A stretch of DNA of 17,496 bases from an uncultured Bacteroidales bacterium (GTDB lineage Bacteria > Bacteroidota > Bacteroidia > Bacteroidales > Bacteroidaceae). Location: the NCBI GenBank assembly GCA_937995875.1, contig CALKIW010000199.1, forward strand, positions 1 through 17,496, read 5' to 3'. Positions 7,187 through 13,586 of this stretch are shown here, piece by piece; position 1 is the first letter of the stretch; the number at the start of each line of letters is the position of its first letter. The notes below the pieces were generated by a model. It was not told where the DNA came from. It saw nothing but the letters and a program-made list of their open reading frames with translations, and ran no database searches. The translations under genes were made by a program, and so were the position numbers.

Positions 7187-7201
7187 TATGCAGACATTTG
7201 A

Positions 7202-7924
7202 TCAGAAAGTCAGGGCTGAGGAGAGGATGAGAAAGAGGGAAAGGATTATCATACAGAGAGCTACGACTTTCTGGTATTTTCGTTTATCGACATTTTTTAT
7301 GAAGCGCATGGCAAGGTAATTGCCAAAGATCATGGCTGCCGCAATAGAAAGGCCGATGATCAGAATATGCGTATTGACCAGATTGAGCTTGCCATATACA
7401 ATTATCTTAACGATGTGCATCACGGTTGCTGCCGTTGCCTCACTGGCGATGTAGGCTACCGGACTAAGGTCGAGTGTGAGGAAAACAGCACTGCTCAAAG
7501 GCCCCGAAATGCTCAGCAAACCGTTGATAAACCCTGTCACACAACCGCCAATGAGCATGGTTGATGGTCCTTTAGGAAAATGAAGTTTGCCACGAAGTTT
7601 CTGAATGGCAAACAATATTAAGGCCACACCCACCACACAGGTCATGATATTTTTAGGTGCTATGGAAAAGCCATAGGCACCTAAAGCGGTCAGGGGAATG
7701 GAGGGAATAAGAAACCAGAGTGTCTTTCTCCATTCAATGTCTTTCCATCCAAAGGCGGAACGCGACGCGTTGCTGAGCAACTGCGCAATCGTACATATAG
7801 GCACGGCAGCCTCTATGCCATAGCATGCAGTCACTATCGGCAGCAGCAACATGCCGCCACCAAATCCAATTGCGCTGGAAAGGGCTCCGGCCAAAAAGCC
7901 TACGATGATTAACAGAATATCCAT
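7202..7924 (-). CDS. TauE/SafE-family membrane anion exporter
   Basis: A 240-residue protein that is almost wholly hydrophobic with about seven to eight predicted helices. The N-terminus MDILLIIVGFLAGALSSAIGFGGGMLLLPI carries the glycine-rich G-x-GGG motif typical of TauE/SafE (PF01925). A second related motif occurs in the second half (GGCVTGFINGLLSISGPLSS), reflecting the family's internal duplication. Members export sulfite, sulfoacetate or other organosulfur anions, but many are uncharacterised and the substrate cannot be told from this sequence. No sulfur-metabolism gene is next to it. It lies 265 bp from the antiporter gene upstream on the same strand, and I found no convincing TAnnTTTG promoter in that gap. 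Confidence 0.88.
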   Translation of the reverse strand: MDILLIIVGFLAGALSSAIGFGGGMLLLPIVTACYGIEAAVPICTIAQLLSNASRSAFGWKDIEWRKTLWFLIPSIPLTALGAYGFSIAPKNIMTCVVGVALILFAIQKLRGKLHFPKGPSTMLIGGCVTGFINGLLSISGPLSSAVFLTLDLSPVAYIASEATAATVMHIVKIIVYGKLNLVNTHILIIGLSIAAAMIFGNYLAMRFIKNVDKRKYQKVVALCMIILSLFLILSSALTF

Positions 7925-8189
7925 AAATTAGGTGAGACACTCCTTAGATTTTATCTATTCGTATGCGGATTGCAGCATGTAATCGTGTTGATTGCCCACA
8001 AACTCATTGTATATCCGACGATGATCAATGAGCAGAATAGTATCAACCAAGAATAATACGCTGATTATTTTCCCAAGAATCTTTGATAGTTATGCGTGTC
8101 GTCATTTGAACATTCTGCTCACGATTCCTCCCTCCTGCCACTTGATGTCACTGCCTTTTCGCAATCCTCGAACTCATCGAAAAACACAG

Positions 8190-9674
8190 TTACATCGCAG
8201 TCTTGTTAGTATCACCCACACTCACCTTTGTGGCATCCGACAGGCACAGCAGCACATCGCCTTTCTCCATAGGCAGCCGGCCATTGGGCACGAGAATGGT
8301 CTTGCCTCGTTTCACCATCATCACCAAAGTGCCTTCGGAAATATCCATCTGCGACAGGAGGTTTCCATTGGCAAGCATGGCTTCCGTGAGCACCACTTCT
8401 TTGAGGTTAGGACCGAGTTCTTCAGGAATTTCCACCCCAAATTCATTGCCCGTTTTCTCGGCAGGCATGTCAAGATGCAGCTTCCGTGCCATTAAGGTGA
8501 TTGTACTACCCTGCACAATAAGCGATACGAGTGTAATGAAAAATACAATATTGAAAATAATATTTGCTCCCTCTACTCCGCTAAGCAAAGGATAGGTTGC
8601 AAATATAATGGGCACGGCTCCTCGCAGGCCGACCCACGAAACAAACACCTTGCCACGTCTCGGAATCTTGCGATAGGGTAGTAAACATAGAAATACACTC
8701 AACGGCCGCGCTACCAAAATCATGAAAACGCCAATCGCCAGAGCGACTAAACTCACACCCATCATCTCCGAAGGATTGACCAGCAGTCCTAAGGTTAGGA
8801 ACAGCACGATTTGCAGCAGCCATGTCAATCCGTCAAAAAAAGTACTCATCTCCCGACGATACGACAACCGACTGTTACCCACGACAAGTCCTGCAATATA
8901 CACCGACAGATAACCGTTTCCGTGCAGCAAGTCGGTCAGTGTAAAGGTAATAAACACCATGCTCAACAGCAACACGGGATAGAGCGCGGCATTGGGCAGG
9001 TTGATGCGGTTGATGAGCAGCACCGTCAGTCTTCCGGTTGCATATCCTATGGCTCCACCTAAGACAAATTGTTCGGCCAGGTTAAAGCCAAGATTATAGA
9101 ACGTGAAATCGCCACTCGACGTCGCCACCTCCACCAACACTATGGTCAGCATATAGGCCATAGGGTCGTTACTTCCGCTTTCCAACTCCAGCATGGGCCT
9201 CATGTGATGTTTCAGCCCTATCTTCTGCGTTCGCAAGAGATTAAATACGGAGGCTGAATCGGTGGACGACATCGTGGCGGCAAGCAGCATCGATACTACG
9301 ATCGAAAGGCCGACATTCATAGCCGACCACCTCGAAATTCCGTAGATAAACAAGCCGGTAAACACCGTCGTCAGCACCACGCCCAGCGTGGCGAGTATCA
9401 CACCCGGACCCACAACTGGTTTAATATCCTTGTATTTGGTGTCCATTCCGCCGGTAAACAGAATGACGCTCAATGCAATCATGCCTATAAACTGCGCGTC
9501 TTTCGGACTGTCAAACTGCATGCCCAATCCTTCGCTGCCGAAAAACATGCCCGTGAACAGAAAGAGCAACAGTGTGGGGATGCCAAACCGGTAACCCGTC
9601 TTACTGATAATAATACTTATCAGAACAAGGAAAGAGCCCAGAAGAAATATGTTTTCTGTAGTAAATGTCAGCAT
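8190..9674 (-). CDS. NhaP2/CvrA-like potassium (cation)/proton antiporter with RCK_C domain
   Basis: A 494-residue protein: a CPA1 Na+/H+ exchanger domain (PF00999) with about twelve helices over residues 1-400, then a soluble RCK_C (TrkA-C) domain over roughly 410-485. Key motifs are LFTGGMDT in an early helix, TMSSTDSASVF, and ELESGSNDPMAYM, where the ND pair marks the ion-binding helix. The tail (VLTEAMLANGNLLSQMDI to KGDVLLCLSD) is a typical RCK_C ligand-binding fold. The E. coli homologue NhaP2 has an additional CorC/HlyC-type domain that is absent here, as is usual for shorter Bacteroidetes versions. It exchanges K+ or Na+ for protons across the inner membrane, and the RCK_C domain would gate it by a bound nucleotide. 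It stands alone, with a -7 element and a conspicuous dyad upstream of its start. Confidence 0.9.
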   Translation of the reverse strand: MLTFTTENIFLLGSFLVLISIIISKTGYRFGIPTLLLFLFTGMFFGSEGLGMQFDSPKDAQFIGMIALSVILFTGGMDTKYKDIKPVVGPGVILATLGVVLTTVFTGLFIYGISRWSAMNVGLSIVVSMLLAATMSSTDSASVFNLLRTQKIGLKHHMRPMLELESGSNDPMAYMLTIVLVEVATSSGDFTFYNLGFNLAEQFVLGGAIGYATGRLTVLLINRINLPNAALYPVLLLSMVFITFTLTDLLHGNGYLSVYIAGLVVGNSRLSYRREMSTFFDGLTWLLQIVLFLTLGLLVNPSEMMGVSLVALAIGVFMILVARPLSVFLCLLPYRKIPRRGKVFVSWVGLRGAVPIIFATYPLLSGVEGANIIFNIVFFITLVSLIVQGSTITLMARKLHLDMPAEKTGNEFGVEIPEELGPNLKEVVLTEAMLANGNLLSQMDISEGTLVMMVKRGKTILVPNGRLPMEKGDVLLCLSDATKVSVGDTNKTAM

Positions 9675-9712
9675 AAGAGTATGTAGAATATATCAATGTG
9701 GAACCATGTTTC

Positions 9713-9750
9713 CCATAGGGTATAGCGGTAATATCCCGTAAACCCTATGG
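9713..9750. promoter_or_regulatory. 9-bp inverted repeat at the antiporter's presumed transcription start
   Basis: CCATAGGGT at 9713-9721 is repeated as ACCCTATGG at 9742-9750, with a 20-nt loop that itself holds a CGG/CCG pairing. The right arm touches the -7 element at 9751-9758, so the dyad spans the expected transcription start. It could be an operator, or the left part of an RNA hairpin if transcription starts further upstream. Confidence 0.6.
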
Positions 9751-9758
9751 CAAAGATA
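9751..9758 (-). promoter_or_regulatory. TATCTTTG -7 element for the antiporter gene
   Basis: On the minus strand TATCTTTG matches TAnnTTTG. No TTTG was found at the expected distance upstream, so this promoter is incomplete and may depend on an activator. The leader to the ATG at 9674 would be about 70 nt. Confidence 0.45.
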
Positions 9759-9981
9759 CTGAAAAATACCGACTTTTACGATGGGGAAATATTTTAGCGT
9801 CATTAAAAAATGTTAAAAACAAAACAGGAAAAGAATAGTCGGCCGTCATCGTTATTTCGTGTGGTGGTCACAAACAAGTCGCGCGTATCATGAGATACAT
9901 CGCTGTTTATCATTCTTTTCGACCATCATTGCTGTCGTCTGTTCGTTTTTTATCTTATCTTCCATTTTTGATGACATAACG

Positions 9982-10012
9982 TTGTCTATTTCAACAAAAA
10001 TATATACATTTG
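9982..10012 (+). promoter_or_regulatory. Bacteroidetes-type promoter of the barrel/hemolysin III unit
   Basis: TACATTTG at 10005-10012 matches TAnnTTTG exactly. GTTG at 9981-9984 lies about 20 bp upstream and resembles the -33 TTTG. The transcript would begin near 10018, leaving a very short leader before the ATG at 10032. Confidence 0.58.
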
Positions 10013-10031
10013 CCAACTAAACTCCCTTATC

Positions 10032-10575
10032 ATGAAGTTACGACATCTTTTCACTTTCGTACTTTTATCTCTGTTCCCTATCTGCTCACGGGCACAGGTT
10101 GTCTACATGGAAGTTGGCGGTGCCTCCACCACTGCAGGCGTGCATTTCGATTCACGTTTCAACGATCACACCCGATGGGGTGGCCGTCTGGGAGTGGCTT
10201 ATACCTACTCTAAAGACTCCGACTTTTTCCCTTCGGGACCTGACAAAAACCACCGGATGGAGCATTCCCGCTGCCGTGAATTATCTGATTGGTGGAAAGC
10301 GACACTGCGTAGAATTGGGCATCGGAGTTAGCTACGGACAATACAAATGCACCTTCAACAACGCCGACGGCCACACCGTTGAGACCGAAAAGTCGGGTAC
10401 ATTCGGGTTTATCGACATAGGTTATCGGTTTCAATCGTCCACAGGATGGACACTGCGCGCCGGACTAAATCCCGGCACAGGGATTGGCACAACCGACATG
10501 TTGGAACGCAGCGAACACAAGGTAAACCGTGCGGCAACAGTCTATCCCTACTTCAGCATTGGCCATTCGCTGTAA
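10032..10575 (+). pseudogene. Small outer-membrane beta-barrel-like protein gene with a one-base frameshift
   Basis: The frame opening at 10032 encodes a signal peptide (MKLRHLFTFVLLSLFPICSRA, likely cleavage before QVVYMEV) and alternating strand-like segments up to SGPDK. The same protein then continues in the next frame as TTGWSIPAAVNYLIGGKRHC to the end IGHSL at 10575. The switch lies at the run of five A at 10245-10249. With four A the reading becomes SGPDK-TTGWS without interruption, giving about 180 residues. As written, frame 1 instead ends at 10331. The mature part, with repeated Gly/aromatic strands (YGQYKCTF, FGFIDIGYRFQSS, GWTLRAGLNPGTG), looks like a small eight-stranded outer-membrane barrel. 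I do not recognise a specific family. The hemolysin III gene follows after 26 bp and probably shares its promoter. Confidence 0.72.
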
Positions 10576-10601
10576 ACACATTCACCTTAATAGTACGTAT
10601 C

Positions 10602-11252
10602 ATGACACAGAAAGCATTTTACACCGCACGGGAAGAATCATGGAACACATGGAGCCACGCCGCAGGTATTCTGCTGGGCATCGTGTGTGCCATCTTTTTC
10701 CTGCGTCATACCATCCAGACCCACCAACCCTGGGCAACGTTCGCCGTTGCACTCTATATGTTGGGCATGTTGAGTTGCTACATCTCTTCCACCGTCTATC
10801 ATGCCCTTCCTTTCTCCTCTGCATGGAAACAAACCACCCGGAAACTGGACCACGCCGCCATCTACTGGCACATTGCGGGCTCCTACGCTCCCATCACACT
10901 GGTGGCCCTGCGCAATGAGGGTCTTTGGGGATGGGGACTTTTCTGCTTCGTCTGGCTCTGTGCCATCGTGGGCACATGTTCTGCTTTCTACAAACTGAAA
11001 GACCACAGCAATTTCGAAACCATCACATTCGTAGGTATGGGGCTTGCTGTTCTCGTCGCTTTCAAACCGCTCTTGAATTCAGTAGATTTCTCTATCGTGG
11101 CATGGATCATTGCTGAAGGCGTGATGTATATCACGGGAGCCATGTTCTACTCGCTGCACAAACAGCGATATATGCACACGGTTTTCCATTTCTTCGTCTT
11201 GGCAGGCTCCGTCTGCCACCTTGTTGCCGTATGGAAAATAATCTCCATATAG
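10602..11252 (+). CDS. Hemolysin III / TrhA-family (PAQR-like) membrane protein
   Basis: A 216-residue integral membrane protein with seven predicted helices. Family marks are the N-terminal EESWNTWSHAAG, the segment SSTVYHAL in the third helix region, KLDHAAIYWHIAGSYAPI in the middle, and HTVFHFFVLAGSVCHLVAV near the end. The conserved Ser, Asp and His residues (YH, DH, HxxFH) form the presumed zinc site of the PAQR/HlyIII superfamily (PF03006). B. cereus hemolysin III was named for haemolysis in E. coli, whereas TrhA is linked to membrane-lipid homeostasis, so a membrane-fluidity role is more likely than a toxin. ATG 10602 was chosen because the family's conserved N-terminus starts there; the frame is open further upstream but overlaps the barrel gene. 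Confidence 0.88.
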   Translation: MTQKAFYTAREESWNTWSHAAGILLGIVCAIFFLRHTIQTHQPWATFAVALYMLGMLSCYISSTVYHALPFSSAWKQTTRKLDHAAIYWHIAGSYAPITLVALRNEGLWGWGLFCFVWLCAIVGTCSAFYKLKDHSNFETITFVGMGLAVLVAFKPLLNSVDFSIVAWIIAEGVMYITGAMFYSLHKQRYMHTVFHFFVLAGSVCHLVAVWKIISI

Positions 11253-11292
11253 CCCTTTCCCCGCATCTTCTCCTACTGTCTGTCCCCATCTT

Positions 11293-11307
11293 TGCAACCG
11301 AGTTGCA
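11293..11307. promoter_or_regulatory. TGCAAC-N3-GTTGCA palindrome, candidate operator
   Basis: TGCAAC at 11293-11298 and GTTGCA at 11302-11307 form a perfect 6-bp-arm dyad around CGA. It lies just upstream of the -7 element of the metal ATPase. The position suits a repressor or metal-responsive regulator binding over the promoter. The regulator is not in the window. Confidence 0.5.
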
Positions 11308-11319
11308 CTCCTTAGTTCG

Positions 11320-11327
11320 TATCTTTG
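11320..11327 (+). promoter_or_regulatory. TATCTTTG -7 element for the metal ATPase
   Basis: TATCTTTG matches TAnnTTTG about 28 bp before the ATG at 11355. No good TTTG lies 19 bp upstream; the nearest is at 11291-11294, spacing 25. The string ATCTTTGCAA occurs twice, at 11288-11297 and 11321-11330, so two overlapping promoters or a duplicated site are possible. Confidence 0.48.
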
Positions 11328-11354
11328 CAAGCGGAATCAAGTTTACATAAGAAT

Positions 11355-13256
11355 ATGAACAAAAAACTATTGAGAATTATCGCAGCAGCCGTGCTGCTGC
11401 TCGTCGCCTATCTGGTGACCCGAAACACCCAACTGTCAATGACCGCACAGTTGGTCGTGTTCCTCGTTCCCTATCTCCTCGTAAGCTACGACGTATTGGG
11501 CGAAGCCGCTGAAGGCATCATGAAAGGCGACCCCTTCGACGAGAATTTCCTCATGGCGGTAGCCACCATCGGTGCACTGGGCATCGGTTTCCTGCCCGAT
11601 GCTGCCCCTCAGTTCACCGAAGCGGTGTTTGTGATGTTGTTTTTTCAGGTAGGCGAACTCTTCGAAGACTATGCCGAAGACAAAAGCCGCGACTCTATTG
11701 CCGAGCTTATGGATATCCGCCCCGACACAGCTAATGTGGAACGTGGGGGCGAAATCAAGGTGGTTGCTCCCGATACAGTGGACGTGGGCGAAACCGTATT
11801 GGTGAAGCCGGGAGAAAAAATTCCGCTCGACGGAGTGATTATTGATGGTGCCTCAAGTCTCAACACCGTAGCCCTTACCGGCGAGAGCGTTCCCCGAGAC
11901 GTGACCGTAGGAAGCGAAGTGATTTCAGGATGCGTCAATCTATCGGGCCTGCTCAAAGTGAAAGTGAGCAAGGCCTACGGCAAGTCCACAGCCGCACAGA
12001 TTATCCGACTGGTCGAGGACTCGGCTGAAAACAAATCTGAGAGCGAGACTTTCATCACCAAATTCGCCCGTATCTACACGCCTGTCGTGGTGTTACTGGC
12101 ATTGGCCATCGCTTTCATTCCACCCTTCTTTGCCCCCAGCTACGGCACGGCCTTCTCCACATGGCTCTATCGTGCACTCACGTTTCTGGTGGTGAGTTGT
12201 CCCTGTGCGCTGGTCATTTCCATTCCTCTGACATTCTTTGCCGGTATCGGCGGAGCGTCGAGCAAAGGCATCCTCATCAAGGGAGGCAACTTTATGGACA
12301 CCTTGGCCAAAACCGACACAGTGGTGTTCGACAAGACCGGCACCCTGACTGAGGGGGTGTTTGTTGTTGATGCCGTGCACCCCGACAAGCTGGATAAAGA
12401 ACAGTTGCTACACCTCGCTGCCCACGTGGAGCGTTTCTCCACCCATCCCATCGCTGCAGCCCTGCGCAAGGCCTATCCCAACGAGAAAGACGACTGCACA
12501 ATAACGGATGTCGAAGAAATTGCCGGACAGGGAATTCGGGCGTCGGTCAATGGCAAGACCGTGTGCGTGGGCAATAAGAAGATGATGGAGAGTGTGGGCG
12601 CCAAAACCACCCAATGCGCTCAATGCAAGGACCATATAGGCACTGTGATTCATGTTTCGGTTGATGGAATCTATGCCGGACACATCGTCATCTCAGACCA
12701 AATCAAGAACGACGCGGCCGAAGCCATCAGTCGGCTGAAGCAGTTGGGCGTTACCAAACCCGTGATGCTCACCGGCGACCGCGAAGAAGTGGGACAGTTT
12801 GTGGCGACAAAACTCGGCATCGACGAGGCCCGTTGTGCTCTTCTTCCCACCGACAAGGTGGACTATGTGAAACAGAGTCTCCGAACAAAAGCGCCCAACA
12901 CACGTCTCGCCTTTGTGGGCGACGGCATCAACGACGCCCCCGTGCTTGCCATTGCCGACGTGGGCATTGCGATGGGAGCATTGGGAAGCGACGCAGCTAT
13001 AGCGGCTGCCGACGTGGTGCTGATGGACGACAAACCATCTAAAACGGCACAAGCCATTCGCATAGCACGCCACACCATCGCCATCGCCAAACAAAATGCG
13101 TGGTTTGCCATCACCGTTAAGGTGGCTATTCTCATTCTTGTTGCCACCGGACTGCTTGGCTCTTTGGCCATGGGAATAGCCGTATTCGGCGACGTGGGCG
13201 TTATGGTTTTGGCCGTCCTCAATGCCATGCGGGCCATGCGCTTTGGTAATTCATAA
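11355..13256 (+). CDS. P1B-type heavy-metal-translocating ATPase (ZntA/CadA-like)
   Basis: A 633-residue P-type ATPase. In order I see TGES of the actuator domain at 175-178, the SCPCALVIS membrane metal site with C282-P283-C284, the phosphorylated Asp D326 in DKTGTLT, THPIAAAL of the nucleotide domain, GDGINDAP at 522-529, and the last helix pair with KVAILILVATG and GDVGVMVLAVLNAMR. CPC plus the DxG in the final helix points to the Zn/Cd/Pb (P1B-2) branch, which pumps divalent soft metals out of the cytoplasm. The usual N-terminal HMA metal-binding domain is absent: the protein starts directly with the first helices. A CAQC pair (C421, C424) in the cytoplasmic loop might be an alternative metal site. 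I used ATG 11355; the TTG at 11325 overlaps the promoter -7 element. A strong terminator follows about 90 bp downstream. Confidence 0.92.
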   Translation: MNKKLLRIIAAAVLLLVAYLVTRNTQLSMTAQLVVFLVPYLLVSYDVLGEAAEGIMKGDPFDENFLMAVATIGALGIGFLPDAAPQFTEAVFVMLFFQVGELFEDYAEDKSRDSIAELMDIRPDTANVERGGEIKVVAPDTVDVGETVLVKPGEKIPLDGVIIDGASSLNTVALTGESVPRDVTVGSEVISGCVNLSGLLKVKVSKAYGKSTAAQIIRLVEDSAENKSESETFITKFARIYTPVVVLLALAIAFIPPFFAPSYGTAFSTWLYRALTFLVVSCPCALVISIPLTFFAGIGGASSKGILIKGGNFMDTLAKTDTVVFDKTGTLTEGVFVVDAVHPDKLDKEQLLHLAAHVERFSTHPIAAALRKAYPNEKDDCTITDVEEIAGQGIRASVNGKTVCVGNKKMMESVGAKTTQCAQCKDHIGTVIHVSVDGIYAGHIVISDQIKNDAAEAISRLKQLGVTKPVMLTGDREEVGQFVATKLGIDEARCALLPTDKVDYVKQSLRTKAPNTRLAFVGDGINDAPVLAIADVGIAMGALGSDAAIAAADVVLMDDKPSKTAQAIRIARHTIAIAKQNAWFAITVKVAILILVATGLLGSLAMGIAVFGDVGVMVLAVLNAMRAMRFGNS

Positions 13257-13346
13257 TTCATAATTCATAATTAGCTATTCAGAATACAGAATTATTCGCA
13301 GGCTCATCAACTCGTTATAATTCACAATTCATAATTCACAATTCAG
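13248..13346. repeat. AATTCAN heptamer repeats in two clusters
   Basis: Three perfect AATTCAT units run from 13248 to 13268, beginning inside the last codons of the metal ATPase and overlapping its stop. A second cluster of four (AATTCAC, AATTCAT, AATTCAC, AATTCAG) lies at 13319-13346 and runs into the left arm of the terminator. Short AT-rich arrays of this kind are usual between genes in Bacteroidetes and may expand by slippage. Confidence 0.7.
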
Positions 13347-13383
13347 AATTGGCTGGCACGTTGCGGTCAGCCAATTCTGTTTT
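13344..13383 (+). terminator. Strong intrinsic terminator of the metal ATPase gene
   Basis: A perfect 12-bp stem, CAGAATTGGCTG at 13344-13355 and CAGCCAATTCTG at 13368-13379, encloses a 12-nt loop and is followed by TTTT. The T-run lies only on the plus-strand side, so it serves the ATPase transcript and not the converging susD. Confidence 0.82.
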
Positions 13384-13458
13384 ACACTTCTACGTCATCG
13401 TTGTTATAACGACTTCCTTTTATTTTGACATCATTATTATGTCTCCATTTCATCTCTC

Positions 13459-13558
13459 AGACACCTCTGCAAAACTATATTCAAGTGATTGAGTTATCAA
13501 TATAGCTCATTGATTATCAACAATATCTTTCACGTGAATTAGTTTTGCAGAGGTGTCT
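13459..13558. mobile_element. 100-bp element with 19-bp perfect inverted ends (possible MITE)
   Basis: The left end AGACACCTCTGCAAAACTA (13459-13477) recurs exactly inverted as TAGTTTTGCAGAGGTGTCT (13540-13558). Allowing a one-base bulge, pairing extends inward through ATTCA(A/C)GTG. The 62-bp interior is AT-rich and encodes nothing. End sequences of this type (GACACC..TGCAAAA) resemble terminal repeats of insertion sequences in Porphyromonas and Prevotella, from memory and unverified. No clear target duplication is visible. It sits 28 bp past the susD stop and has no T-run on the minus strand, so a mobile remnant is more likely than a terminator. Confidence 0.5.
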
Positions 13559-13586
13559 TGTTATGAACAACTACTAAGCAGTAGAA

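Larger units (their letters stand above)
6197..7201. other. One-kilobase region without an intact gene
   Basis: Beyond the operon promoter (6243-6273), the possible plus promoter (6600-6629), the degenerate repeats (6715-6806), the weak terminator (6870-6892) and a decayed ORF (6939-7186), I see no coding frame with recognisable family features. The only plus-strand frame, at 6350-6532, has low-complexity composition and no motif. Two near-identical strings, TAGTTTGTTTATAAT at 6530-6544 and TAGTTTGTTGATAAT at 6640-6654, lie 110 bp apart. Confidence 0.6.
9675..10031. other. Divergent intergenic region between antiporter and barrel gene
   Basis: This stretch holds the antiporter -7 element and dyad (9713-9758) on one side and the barrel-gene promoter (9982-10012) on the other. 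The middle, about 9780-9975, is AT-rich and shows no ORF, repeat or RNA gene that I can recognise. Confidence 0.6.
13257..13586. other. Convergent intergenic region
   Basis: This region between the metal ATPase and the converging susD gene holds the heptamer repeats, the ATPase terminator and the 100-bp inverted-repeat element. No ORF with family features was found on either strand. Confidence 0.6.

Noticed and set aside
10446..10601. Longer start for the hemolysin III gene
   Set aside because: The extension overlaps the coding frame of the barrel gene and has no family similarity; the conserved N-terminus begins at 10602.
11325..11354. TTG start of the metal ATPase at 11325
   Set aside because: It overlaps the TATCTTTG promoter element; the ATG at 11355 gives the natural N-terminus.
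13459..13558. Intrinsic terminator for susD
   Set aside because: The loop would be 62 nt and no T-run follows on the minus strand, so a terminator is unlikely.
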